A DNA stretch of 10,807 bases from Thermoprotei archaeon (GTDB lineage Archaea > Thermoproteota > Thermoprotei_A > Sulfolobales > WANQ01). Under the pieces are notes generated by a model. It was not told the origin of the DNA. It saw nothing but the letters and a program-made list of their open reading frames with translations, and did no database searches. Made by a program: the position numbers and the translations under genes. Shown in pieces: positions 1 through 6,794 of this stretch (positions are counted from its first letter, which is position 1; the number at the start of each line of letters is the position of its first letter). The stretch covers positions 1 through 10,807 of the forward strand of contig JALWGO010000174.1 in assembly GCA_027038805.1 (NCBI GenBank). Reading direction: 5' to 3'.

Positions 1-963
1 TGCCCAAGAAAGTGTAGCGGTATAGGTAGAGGGTTTACTGGTTTCTGTGGAGCAGTAATAGTTGACGACTATGGTGTGAGAGATAAATACCCCTGGATGG
101 TTACAGCGATAACTACATCGGTAATAGAAAAGATACCCCTATACCACTTCTATCCTGGCTCATGGAGTATAAACCTATGGGTACCCGGATGTCCCTACAC
201 ATGTAATAATTGTCCTTGGAGCGCAGTAGTTAATGGTGAAGATGTGGGTAAGCTCTACGAGTTAAAGAAGATAACTCTTGATGAAATACTAGACTATTAT
301 AGACAAGTTAGTGCTAACATAGTTTCAATTCTTGGTGGAGAACCATTAATTCATGAATGGGTTGCAAAACTTCTCAGTGAGCTCAAGGCTAAGGGGATAA
401 GAACTGCTGTAAAGTCAACGCTAACGGTATCTAGTAGTATAGTTGAGAAACTAGATGTTGACGCGTTTCTAATAGATATACCTATTCTGGCTGGCTCTAC
501 GCCTAGTATAGGTAATGTAATTGATAATATCATGTATATTAGTAGGCGTGGAATACACTACGAGCTGTTATTATTAATTGATAGTACATCTATATTAAAG
601 TGGACTAAAATACTAGGAAAACTACAAATAATAGATAAAGGCACTCCGATACACGTCCAGATAGTAGAGCCCATAAACTGGAAGACAATCAAGAAAATAG
701 TAGACAAACTTGAAGCCACAGGTTTTAACTACGTATATGTCGTTGGAGATACGAGTGGTGAATATAGCACAACATATTGTCCTAACTGTAAAACACCATT
801 GATAATAAGAGATGAATATGGTGTGAGGGAAGTATTGTTAAAGGATGATAAGTGTCCTAAATGTGGTTTAGAATTAAAGATAATAGGCGGAGTGAGTAAA
901 GGGAAACAAAGAAGGACTCTTAGATTTTTCGCTAGTGGTGAGAGAATACTATGGAACCCGTAG
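1..963 (+). CDS. Radical SAM protein, AmrS-like paralogue (5' partial)
   Basis: The frame is open from base 1, so the start codon lies upstream and 320 residues are visible. A GTG at 76 would be a false internal start, because the preceding residues carry a conserved cysteine pattern (C1-x3-C5-x10-C16) that matches the N-terminal cysteine cluster of the next gene. A canonical radical SAM CxxxCxxC follows (C64, C68, C71 of the visible protein), just after an IEKxPLxHFYPGS segment shared with the downstream protein. A GGEP motif lies at 112-115. The C-terminus has two CxxC knuckles (C260/C263, C285/C288), a likely zinc ribbon. Radical SAM enzymes cleave S-adenosylmethionine at a [4Fe-4S] cluster to start radical chemistry; the substrate here is unknown. 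The gene overlaps the downstream amrS by 13 bases, implying co-transcription. It is probably a diverged sister of amrS rather than a pyruvate formate-lyase activase. Confidence 0.85.
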   Translation, partial: CPRKCSGIGRGFTGFCGAVIVDDYGVRDKYPWMVTAITTSVIEKIPLYHFYPGSWSINLWVPGCPYTCNNCPWSAVVNGEDVGKLYELKKITLDEILDYYRQVSANIVSILGGEPLIHEWVAKLLSELKAKGIRTAVKSTLTVSSSIVEKLDVDAFLIDIPILAGSTPSIGNVIDNIMYISRRGIHYELLLLIDSTSILKWTKILGKLQIIDKGTPIHVQIVEPINWKTIKKIVDKLEATGFNYVYVVGDTSGEYSTTYCPNCKTPLIIRDEYGVREVLLKDDKCPKCGLELKIIGGVSKGKQRRTLRFFASGERILWNP

Positions 964-2048
964 AAAAAGTAGTAAAGAGAAAACATGGAGTAAGAGAAGC
1001 AAGGCTATGGGAGCCCCTACCAAATAATCGTGTAAAATGTAATCTCTGCCACCGCAGATGCATTATAGCTGAAAACAGATATGGAGTCTGTGGTGTTAGA
1101 GCAAACTATAAGGGCAAGCTATACACACTAGTCTACGGATTACTAACAGCAGCAAACGTTGACCCAATAGAGAAGAAACCCTTAATGCACTTCTATCCGG
1201 GCTCAAGCGTTCTCTCAATATCAACGGCTGGATGCAACTTCTTCTGTCAATTTTGTCAAAACTGGACTATCAGCCAGATAAGATACGACTCAGTCTACGG
1301 CAACCCGGCTACACCCGAAGACGTCGTAAAATGGGCACTGGAGACAGATTCAGATGGAATAAGCTATACCTATAATGAACCAACAGTATTCTTTGAATTC
1401 ATGTATGATACGGCAAAACTGGCAAAAAAGCATGGATTATTTAATACCATGGTAACAAATGGTTACATGACCCCGGAAGCCGTTGATGAGCTAGGACCAT
1501 ACATGGATGCAGCAACAGTAGACTTTAAAGGAGGAGGCAATAAGGAATTCTACCGCAAGTTCATATTTGTACCCGATCCCGAAAAAATATTTGAAACACT
1601 CCAAGCAATGAAAGATAAAGGCTGGTGGATCGAGATAACAAACCTAGTTGTACCAAAATATGGTGATAAAAAAGAAGACATTAAAAAACTCGCTAGATGG
1701 ATAGTAGAAAACCTAGGCCCCGAAACACCCCTCCATCTCCTAAGATTCCACCCTGACTATAAAATGATAGACGTACCTCCAACACCTGTCGAAAAACTCG
1801 AAGAACTAGCAAGAGTCGCTGAGGAGGAGGGGCTAAAACACGTTTACCTAGGCAATGTTCCAGGTCATCCCAAGGAACATACCTATTGTCCGAGATGTGG
1901 AGCATTACTGATAAAGAGGTATGGCTTCTACATACTTGAATACAATATAACGAAAGACGGTAGATGTCCTAAATGTGGTTACAAAGTAAATATTAGAGGA
2001 GAATTCAGAGGCAAGAAGAGTTCCCTACACTGGTATTCAATGATATAA
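951..2048 (+). CDS. amrS: AmmeMemoRadiSam system radical SAM enzyme
   Basis: This 365-residue protein has all the landmarks of the AmrS family. There is an N-terminal cysteine cluster (C30, C33, C37, C47), then DPIEKKPLxHFYPGS at 71-85, the radical SAM CxxxCxxC at C95/C99/C102 followed by QNW, the SYTYNEPT segment at 138-145, and a C-terminal zinc-ribbon-like pair of CxxC motifs (C313/C316, C339/C342). AmrS genes are linked by co-occurrence to AMMECR1 and Memo proteins, neither of which is in this window; the reaction is not known to me. The ATG at 951 sits inside the end of the preceding paralogue, 9 bases after a GGTGA (937-941) that can pair with the 16S 3' end. The GPN-loop GTPase follows after 18 bases, so the three genes may be one operon. 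Confidence 0.9.
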   Translation: MEPVEKVVKRKHGVREARLWEPLPNNRVKCNLCHRRCIIAENRYGVCGVRANYKGKLYTLVYGLLTAANVDPIEKKPLMHFYPGSSVLSISTAGCNFFCQFCQNWTISQIRYDSVYGNPATPEDVVKWALETDSDGISYTYNEPTVFFEFMYDTAKLAKKHGLFNTMVTNGYMTPEAVDELGPYMDAATVDFKGGGNKEFYRKFIFVPDPEKIFETLQAMKDKGWWIEITNLVVPKYGDKKEDIKKLARWIVENLGPETPLHLLRFHPDYKMIDVPPTPVEKLEELARVAEEEGLKHVYLGNVPGHPKEHTYCPRCGALLIKRYGFYILEYNITKDGRCPKCGYKVNIRGEFRGKKSSLHWYSMI

Positions 2049-2066
2049 ACCCTATGGTTGACCTAG

Positions 2067-2861
2067 ATGCCATACTACATAGTAATTGTTGGGCCGGCGG
2101 GATCAGGTAAATCATATCTAACATCAGCGCTAGGCGAGTGGTTAGAAGATCAACAATTAAGTGTTCTACGATTGAATATGGATCCAGCAGCTGAATGGCT
2201 CCCCTATTCGCCAGATATTGATGTTAGGGAATACGTTGATGCTAGGAAGGTAATGAAGGAATACAATTTGGGTCCGAATGGTGCATTAATAGTGTCAGTA
2301 GACATGCTTGTAAACCATATTGATAAGATAAAGGAGGAGCTAGACTCTGTTAGACCGAATTACGTTATAATAGACTCGCCGGGTCAGCTAGAACTTTTCG
2401 CATTCCGTACCTCTGGTCCGCTAGTACTAGATCAGCTGGTTGGCGGAGATAGGGTGGCTTCTCTATTCCTACTAGATGCAACATACGTGACATCGCCATC
2501 AATATATGCTTCAATGCTTATGCTTCTCGCATCAGTCTTCGTGAGATTAAAGAAACCATTAATACCAGTTCTCTCAAAGACAGATATGGTTTCAAGAAAA
2601 CACGTAGAAAAACTATTATCATGGTCTGAAGACCCGCTCGTTTTCTCTGAAGCATTATCTGAGGAAACTCATAGAGACATACAATTATCAATGTTGGCGC
2701 AGAACATTGTAGACTTGCTTGAGAATCTAGGTTTATCGTGGATACCTATACCAGTATCAAGCCTAACTGGAGCTGGCTTAAGCGAGGTCTATGCAGCTCT
2801 CCAACGTATATTTAGCGGTGGTGAAGACTTCTTAACCGAAGAGCCTTCGGGGAGGCTATGA
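2067..2861 (+). CDS. GPN-loop GTPase
   Basis: The 264-residue protein is a GPN-loop GTPase of the XPA-binding-protein-1/Gpn family. The P-loop is GPAGSGKS at 9-16. NMDPAAEW at 37-44 and the PDIDVR segment at 49-54 follow. The signature Gly-Pro-Asn is at 69-71, the DSPGQ switch motif at 103-107, an NKxD-like SKTDM at 170-174, and a G5-like SSLTGAG at 231-237. GPN GTPases work as homodimers in archaea; eukaryotic relatives help assemble and import RNA polymerase II, while the archaeal role is not settled. The length matches the family. The ATG at 2067 is chosen because the protein starts directly before the P-loop strand; no strong ribosome binding site precedes it, consistent with translation coupled to amrS 18 bases upstream. 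Confidence 0.92.
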   Translation: MPYYIVIVGPAGSGKSYLTSALGEWLEDQQLSVLRLNMDPAAEWLPYSPDIDVREYVDARKVMKEYNLGPNGALIVSVDMLVNHIDKIKEELDSVRPNYVIIDSPGQLELFAFRTSGPLVLDQLVGGDRVASLFLLDATYVTSPSIYASMLMLLASVFVRLKKPLIPVLSKTDMVSRKHVEKLLSWSEDPLVFSEALSEETHRDIQLSMLAQNIVDLLENLGLSWIPIPVSSLTGAGLSEVYAALQRIFSGGEDFLTEEPSGRL

Positions 2862-2885
2862 TAGTATTTATTGATTATGTTTTTA
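2842..2885 (+). terminator. Possible 3' end: small hairpin and T-rich stretch
   Basis: At the very end of the GTPase gene, AGCCT (2842-2846) and AGGCT (2853-2857) form a 5-bp stem around TCGGGG, overlapping the last codons. A T-rich stretch (TTTTT from 2880) follows 22 bases later. Crenarchaeal termination depends mainly on T-rich tracts, so this is a weak candidate only. Confidence 0.25.
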
Positions 2886-2900
2886 GGAGTTAGGCTCAAA

Positions 2901-2916
2901 TAGTAGTATTCTACTA
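2901..2916. repeat. Inverted repeat TAGTAG-TATT-CTACTA
   Basis: A perfect 6-bp inverted repeat with a 4-base centre lies in the 102-base gap between the GTPase and acdB genes. It could be an operator, a leader hairpin for acdB or part of the upstream 3' end; nothing in the sequence decides between these. Confidence 0.35.
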
Positions 2917-2949
2917 AGACGCTTGGATTAAAACTTTAGAATACATAGC

Positions 2950-2955
2950 GAGGTG
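2950..2955 (+). promoter_or_regulatory. Ribosome binding site setting the TTG start of acdB
   Basis: GAGGTG lies 8 bases before the TTG at 2964 and supports this rare start codon; no ATG occurs near the family's expected N-terminus. A GTG at 2959 is out of frame. Confidence 0.65.
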
Positions 2956-2963
2956 TACGTGTT

Positions 2964-3671
2964 TTGTCTAAGGTAAAAGAGATAATATCTAAAGCATTAA
3001 GTGAAAATAGATCAAAGCTCCTAGAACACGAGGCGTACAAGGTTCTCGAAGAATACGATATACCAGTACCAGGCTATGGCCTCGCAACCACAGCAGAAGA
3101 GGCAGTAGAGCTAGCCGAAAAGATTGGCTACCCGGTAGTATTGAAAATAGTATCACCAGACATAGTACACAAGAGTGATGTGGGAGGAGTAATACTTAAC
3201 CTAAAGTCAGCAGAAGAAGTAAAGAATGCTTTCAACAAAATACTAGAAAACGTTAAGAAACATGCGCCAAACGCTAGAATAGCTGGCGTACTAGTACAGG
3301 AAATGGTTCCAGAAGACGTAGAAGTAATAGTTGGTTCAACAAGAGACCCCATCTTCGGCCCCGTAGTAATGTTCGGTCTGGGTGGCGTCTTCGTAGAGGT
3401 ATTAAAGGATGTATCCTTCCGAGTAGTCCCGCTAACAGAGCGTGACGCCGAGGAGATGTTATCAGAAATAAAGGCAAAGAAAATACTAGATGGATACCGC
3501 CACATAAAGCCAAGAGACAAGAAAGCAATAGTCAAGATTATTCTAGGAGTATCAAAGATAATGGAAGAAAATCCAGAGATATCCGAACTAGACCTTAACC
3601 CGATAATGGTATTCCCTGAGGGACAAGGCGCTAAAGTAGCTGATGTGAGAATCATAGTTAAGAAACAGTAA
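2964..3671 (+). CDS. acdB: ADP-forming acetate/acyl-CoA synthetase, beta subunit
   Basis: The 235-residue protein is the separate ATP-grasp (beta) subunit of the nucleoside-diphosphate-forming acyl-CoA synthetase, which converts acyl-CoA, ADP and phosphate to the acid, CoA and ATP. In peptide- and sugar-fermenting hyperthermophiles this is a main substrate-level ATP-forming step, in the cytoplasm. Visible evidence is an N-terminal LLEHEAYKVLEEYDIPVP segment at 19-36, the GYPVVLKIVSPDIVHKSDVGG block at 55-75 whose His69 corresponds to the beta-subunit phosphohistidine known from studied enzymes, the QEMV loop at 112-115, a glycine-rich FGLGG at 137-141, and the metal-binding ELDLNP at 208-213. 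Length agrees with stand-alone beta subunits. It starts with TTG behind GAGGTG. The alpha subunit is not adjacent: the neighbours are a GTPase and a coiled-coil gene. Confidence 0.92.
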   Translation: MSKVKEIISKALSENRSKLLEHEAYKVLEEYDIPVPGYGLATTAEEAVELAEKIGYPVVLKIVSPDIVHKSDVGGVILNLKSAEEVKNAFNKILENVKKHAPNARIAGVLVQEMVPEDVEVIVGSTRDPIFGPVVMFGLGGVFVEVLKDVSFRVVPLTERDAEEMLSEIKAKKILDGYRHIKPRDKKAIVKIILGVSKIMEENPEISELDLNPIMVFPEGQGAKVADVRIIVKKQ

Positions 3672-3687
3672 CGAGGAGTACAAACTA

Positions 3688-3696
3688 TTTTAAATA
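3688..3696 (+). promoter_or_regulatory. Candidate TATA box for the coiled-coil gene
   Basis: TTTTAAATA preceded by an A-rich BRE-like ACAAACTA lies just past acdB. A start of transcription about 25 bases on would leave a leader of roughly 70 bases. A second candidate, GATAAATAATTA near 3760, is too close to the ribosome binding site at 3777-3780. Assignment is by pattern only. Confidence 0.3.
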
Positions 3697-3789
3697 TCCC
3701 CCAGCATTATTTCTTATCAAACCCCAAAGCAACCATAACTCTGTATAAGTGAGTTCACGATAAATAATTAGTAAGCGAGGGCTAAATAC

Positions 3790-4677
3790 TTGGAGGCACA
3801 GAGCCCAGAAGCAGTAAAGCTATTAGAAGAAATAGATGTTCTACGTGAAAAAATAAGATCATTAAAAGAGAAGAGAATGGAGCTAATAGAGAAGGTACGC
3901 GTTCTACGCGATAAGAGGAGAGAACTAATAGGGAGACGTAGAGAATTGATAGAAGAAGCTCGAAAGCTGAGAGAAGAGAGGAAAAAACTAGTAGAAGATG
4001 TAAGATCGCTGAGAGCGAGGCGTAAGGAGCTAAGAGATAGGCTTAGAGAATTAATAAACGATATTAATAATAAGAAGAAAATGATAAGCCAGGTACAGAG
4101 CAAACTTAGGGTACCTATACATGTTATTCAGAGAAGACTCCAGCAACTCGAATGGAAGCAGATGACGAGCGTTCTCAGCGTTGAAGAGGAGAACGAGATA
4201 ATCCAGGAGATAGCGCGACTAGAAGAGTTACTAGAACAAGCATATAAGGCTAAGCAGATAAAACAGGAAGTCTACGAATCAAAAGCAGAGCTCATGAAGC
4301 TGAGATTAGAGTTAAGTGATGTATCTTCAAAACTCTCAGAAAAAAGTCAGAAGATAACAAATATCGATGGAAAAATCTCAGAGTTAAGCAAGAGTATAGA
4401 TGAGCTATCTCAGAAAATAGGCGCGTTAAACGATGAAATACAACAATATTCTCAAGAGATAGATAAGCTTACCAGCGAACTACAAGAACTATATAATCAG
4501 CTAAGGACTAAGAGGCAAGAATACAGCAAGATAATGGAAGAACAACAAAAACGTATGACAGAGAAAATACTAGCCGAGAAGAAGAGGAGAATCGAGGAAA
4601 AGATAGCCAAGTCTAAAACCAAGCGTCTAAGCTTGGAGGAATTAAAGCTCCTTTATGGTGAAATAGAGGAAGAATAA
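3790..4677 (+). CDS. Long coiled-coil protein, COG1340-like
   Basis: This 295-residue, highly charged protein is almost entirely predicted coiled coil by eye. Residues 11-88 hold twelve leucines exactly seven apart (11, 18, 25 ... 88). A less regular break follows (about 92-125), with a Pro in KLRVPIHVIQRRLQQLEW, then the LEWKQ...LSVEEENEIIQEIARLE segment (118-145), then a second coiled coil (about 150-265) and a basic tail ending in LSLEELKLLYGE. The middle LEWKQ/EEE segment and the C-terminal LSLEELKLL resemble the archaeal COG1340 coiled-coil family, distantly likened to yeast Bfr1; such proteins are often mislabelled phosphoserine phosphatase. No enzyme motif, signal peptide or membrane segment is visible. 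The TTG start at 3790 is supported by GAGG at 3777-3780. Function is unknown; a structural or scaffolding role is my inference. Confidence 0.85.
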   Translation: MEAQSPEAVKLLEEIDVLREKIRSLKEKRMELIEKVRVLRDKRRELIGRRRELIEEARKLREERKKLVEDVRSLRARRKELRDRLRELINDINNKKKMISQVQSKLRVPIHVIQRRLQQLEWKQMTSVLSVEEENEIIQEIARLEELLEQAYKAKQIKQEVYESKAELMKLRLELSDVSSKLSEKSQKITNIDGKISELSKSIDELSQKIGALNDEIQQYSQEIDKLTSELQELYNQLRTKRQEYSKIMEEQQKRMTEKILAEKKRRIEEKIAKSKTKRLSLEELKLLYGEIEEE

Positions 4678-4717
4678 TATTATTTGAATCCAAGATACAT
4701 AACGCGGACACTGTTAG

Positions 4718-4731
4718 AGGAAAATTATTTT
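4718..4731 (+). promoter_or_regulatory. Candidate promoter of the DUF373 gene
   Basis: AGGAAAATTATTTT in the 100-base gap looks like a BRE (GGAAAA) running into an AT-rich TATA-like element. Transcription would begin near 4750, leaving leaders of about 28 bases for the GTG at 4778 or about 64 for the ATG at 4814. Weak, pattern-based call. Confidence 0.25.
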
Positions 4732-4813
4732 CTACAGTAAACTATGTAGTAATTGGAGACACTCTACACTCTGTAAGGTGAATAGGCTGTCTAAAAGTGA
4801 TAGCGGCCGAGCA

Positions 4814-5902
4814 ATGGAGACTAAACGCATACTTGTATTAGCAGTTGACGTAGATGACGATATTGGTAGGGTAGGCATACAGACACCCGTTATCGGCAAG
4901 GCCAGTTTAATGAAGGCTGCTGTAGATTTCGCACTAAAAAGACCTGAGGACTCAGATGCAAACGTATTATTCTCTGCATTATCCCTCGCTGAGAAGCTAT
5001 CTAAAGAAGGCTATGATGTTGAAGTAGCTGTTGTTGCAGGGGACCCTATAGATCCTGTAAAAGCCGACCTCCGGATAAGAGAGCAAGTTGAAGCAATTGT
5101 AAAGGCATTAAATGTTGACGGAATAGTTTTAGTAAGCGATGGTGCAGAGGATGAACGAGTAATACCAATACTCCAAAGCATAGCTCCTATAATATCGGTT
5201 AAGAGAGTAATTGTAGAGCAGCTTAGGGGTGTCGAAGAAACATATATTCTAATAGGTAGATACATAAAGAAAATGATAGAAGAACCGCGCTTTGCACGCC
5301 TATTTCTAGGAGTTCCAGGTATGATTTTGGCAATAATATCAGCGCTCGCCTTACTCAACATGCTCCAGTATGCTCTGACAGTAGCTTTCCTCATAATCGG
5401 GTTAGCAATGATTTTTAGAGGATTCGAGTTGGATCAGAAGATACAAGATTGGTGGGCTTCGTCGCCTATAACATCGGTCGCGTTAATTCTATCTTCGATA
5501 TCTTTCATCATAGGTATAGGCGTTGCAGTTTTCTCTATTCAGCAGACAACATCGACAATACATGCTATAGCTACAGCAATAAACGTTCTGACACCCTTTA
5601 TAGGCTTTAGTGTAACGGCAATTTTCACTGCGCGGGCTATAGTCAAGATAATGAGTAATGACACGAGGGTATGGCATGACGTAGCTGGACTAATAATAAC
5701 TGCTATGATGGTTATAGCCTTATATAATCTAGCCCAAACACTGGGTAGACTTCCCGCTACTGCTGGTCCAGAATCAGTTCTCAATGCAATAATAGAGTCA
5801 CGCATCCTCTTATGGTTATTTGCAACAATAATAGTAGCAATAATATTAACAACATTCTTCACTCTAATAGAAGACAAGTTGAGATCTATGATAAAACGAT
5901 AG
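4814..5902 (+). CDS. DUF373 family membrane protein
   Basis: The soluble N-terminal half has the hallmarks of DUF373 (COG2237): ILVLAVDVDDDIG immediately after the start, a TPVIGK segment, PEDSDANVLFSAL, and VSDGAEDERVIP. The second half is membrane-embedded, with about six hydrophobic segments starting near FLGVPGMILAII and ending near LLWLFATIIVAIIL, and a short basic C-terminus (IEDKLRSMIKR). Function of the family is unknown; the clustered aspartates suggest a metal- or phosphate-binding cytoplasmic domain, which is inference. I prefer ATG 4814 because the family's conserved block begins almost at once after it. An in-frame GTG at 4778 would add 12 poorly conserved residues and cannot be excluded, since neither start has a good ribosome binding site. 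The 3' end is only 16 bases from the convergent uppS stop. Confidence 0.87.
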   Translation: METKRILVLAVDVDDDIGRVGIQTPVIGKASLMKAAVDFALKRPEDSDANVLFSALSLAEKLSKEGYDVEVAVVAGDPIDPVKADLRIREQVEAIVKALNVDGIVLVSDGAEDERVIPILQSIAPIISVKRVIVEQLRGVEETYILIGRYIKKMIEEPRFARLFLGVPGMILAIISALALLNMLQYALTVAFLIIGLAMIFRGFELDQKIQDWWASSPITSVALILSSISFIIGIGVAVFSIQQTTSTIHAIATAINVLTPFIGFSVTAIFTARAIVKIMSNDTRVWHDVAGLIITAMMVIALYNLAQTLGRLPATAGPESVLNAIIESRILLWLFATIIVAIILTTFFTLIEDKLRSMIKR

Positions 5903-5918
5903 AAAAGCGACTTAGATT

Positions 5919-6734
5919 TTATCTACCGAATCGGCGTTCACGTTTTTGATAAGACCTAATAGCTCTCCACAAATCAATTCTACGAAAATCCGGCCAGTAA
6001 ACTTCGCAGAAATATAGTTCACTATAAGCTGACTGCCATAGTAGGAAATTACTTATCCGTTCCTCGCCGGAAGTCCTAATTATCAGGTCAGGGTCGGGTA
6101 CACCATTCGTATACAAGTATTTTGAGAATAAGTTTTCATCTATATCGTTGACACTAATACGTTTTAATGATACATCGAGGGCAATTCTTTTAACAGCATC
6201 AACTATCTCTTGTCTACCACCATAACATAAAGCTATATTCAATATGTGTCTCCTAGGATAAGTCGATGTTAGTTTCTCTATTCTCCGAGATAGTTCTATT
6301 AGATCTTTTGGGATAAGTTCCTCTCTACCGAGAACATGGATTTCTACACCGCGTTCTTTAAAGTCATTTATGTTTTCTACAACCTCCTTTAAGGCTCTCC
6401 TCATTAAGTCGAAGAGCCTCTTCCTCTCCTCTGGGTTTCTTCGGGTGCAGTTCTCAGAGGACATCGCATAGATCGTTACAACTTCTATTCCAAGATCCCA
6501 TATCCAATCCAATACTTCTTTGAGACGCTTATAGCCAAATTCGTGTCCGAGCCAGGGTGGTAGGTCTCTTAGTCGGGCCCAGCGTCTATTGCCATCAGGT
6601 ATTATAGCTACATGCCTGGGTTTTCTTCCATTCTTTATCTGGATCCAAAGCCACTTCTCATATACCTTGTATACAGGCTTTAACATAATCCTTGAAAGCT
6701 TCATTGCTGAGGCCTTTAGCCGCTTCTTTAACAT
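5919..6734 (-). CDS. uppS: Polyprenyl diphosphate synthase, cis type
   Basis: The 271-residue protein is a cis-prenyltransferase of the UppS/DHDDS family. It adds isopentenyl diphosphate units in cis to an allylic primer; in archaea the product supplies the dolichol-type carrier for glycan transfer (protein N-glycosylation). The five family regions are all present: IIPDGNRRWA at 44-53 with the catalytic Asp47, GHEFGYKRL at 63-71, YAMSSENCTRRNPEE at 89-103, ILNIALCYGGRQEI at 164-177, and DPDLIIRTSGEERISNFLLW followed by QSAYSELYF at 214-242, with the metal-binding Glu239. An N-terminal extension of about 40 mostly basic residues precedes the core and may help membrane contact. The ATG at 6734 is preceded by a G-run (GGGGGGACTCA). 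It is transcribed divergently from the DUF84 gene. Confidence 0.95.
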   Translation of the reverse strand: MLKKRLKASAMKLSRIMLKPVYKVYEKWLWIQIKNGRKPRHVAIIPDGNRRWARLRDLPPWLGHEFGYKRLKEVLDWIWDLGIEVVTIYAMSSENCTRRNPEERKRLFDLMRRALKEVVENINDFKERGVEIHVLGREELIPKDLIELSRRIEKLTSTYPRRHILNIALCYGGRQEIVDAVKRIALDVSLKRISVNDIDENLFSKYLYTNGVPDPDLIIRTSGEERISNFLLWQSAYSELYFCEVYWPDFRRIDLWRAIRSYQKRERRFGR

Positions 6735-6736
6735 TG

Positions 6737-6780
6737 AGTCCCCCCATGCTAGTCCAAAAGGACTAGGCGTGGGAGTCCTT
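6737..6780 (-). repeat. Three GGACT repeats and one AGTCC in the uppS leader
   Basis: Read on the minus strand, GGACT occurs at 6778-6774, 6755-6751 and 6741-6737, and the complementary AGTCC once at 6764-6760. Two perfect 7-bp inverted repeats share that AGTCC: AAGGACT (6780-6774) with AGTCCTT (6764-6758), and CTAGTCC (6766-6760) with GGACTAG (6755-6749). The last GGACT adjoins the start codon. It may be an RNA switch-like leader or a set of protein-binding half-sites. Confidence 0.5.
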
Positions 6781-6790
6781 CGTTTAAATG
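6781..6790 (-). promoter_or_regulatory. Candidate TATA element for uppS
   Basis: On the minus strand CATTTAAACG is TATA-like and lies about 50 bases before the uppS ATG, which would give a leader of roughly 25 bases. A second choice, CTTAAAAAC at 6811-6803, would give a leader near 45 bases that includes all the GGACT repeats. Confidence 0.3.
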
Positions 6791-6794
6791 TAGG

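Noticed and set aside
76..78. GTG at 76 as start of the first radical SAM gene
   Set aside because: The frame is open back to base 1 and encodes conserved cysteines (C1, C5, C16) aligned with the paralogue, so the true start is upstream of the window.
3128..3655. 175-codon minus-strand open frame inside acdB
   Set aside because: It is antisense to a fully conserved ATP-grasp gene, is rich in Ser/Thr/Ile as expected from reverse reading, and has no recognisable domain.
3768..4103. Minus-strand frame rich in Ser and Leu opposite the coiled-coil gene
   Set aside because: Its repetitive SLS/SLR pattern is the complement of the heptad codons; the plus strand has a ribosome binding site and family similarity.
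5011..5877. Minus-strand open frames inside the DUF373 gene
   Set aside because: They are antisense to conserved DUF373 motifs and membrane segments and show no motifs of their own.
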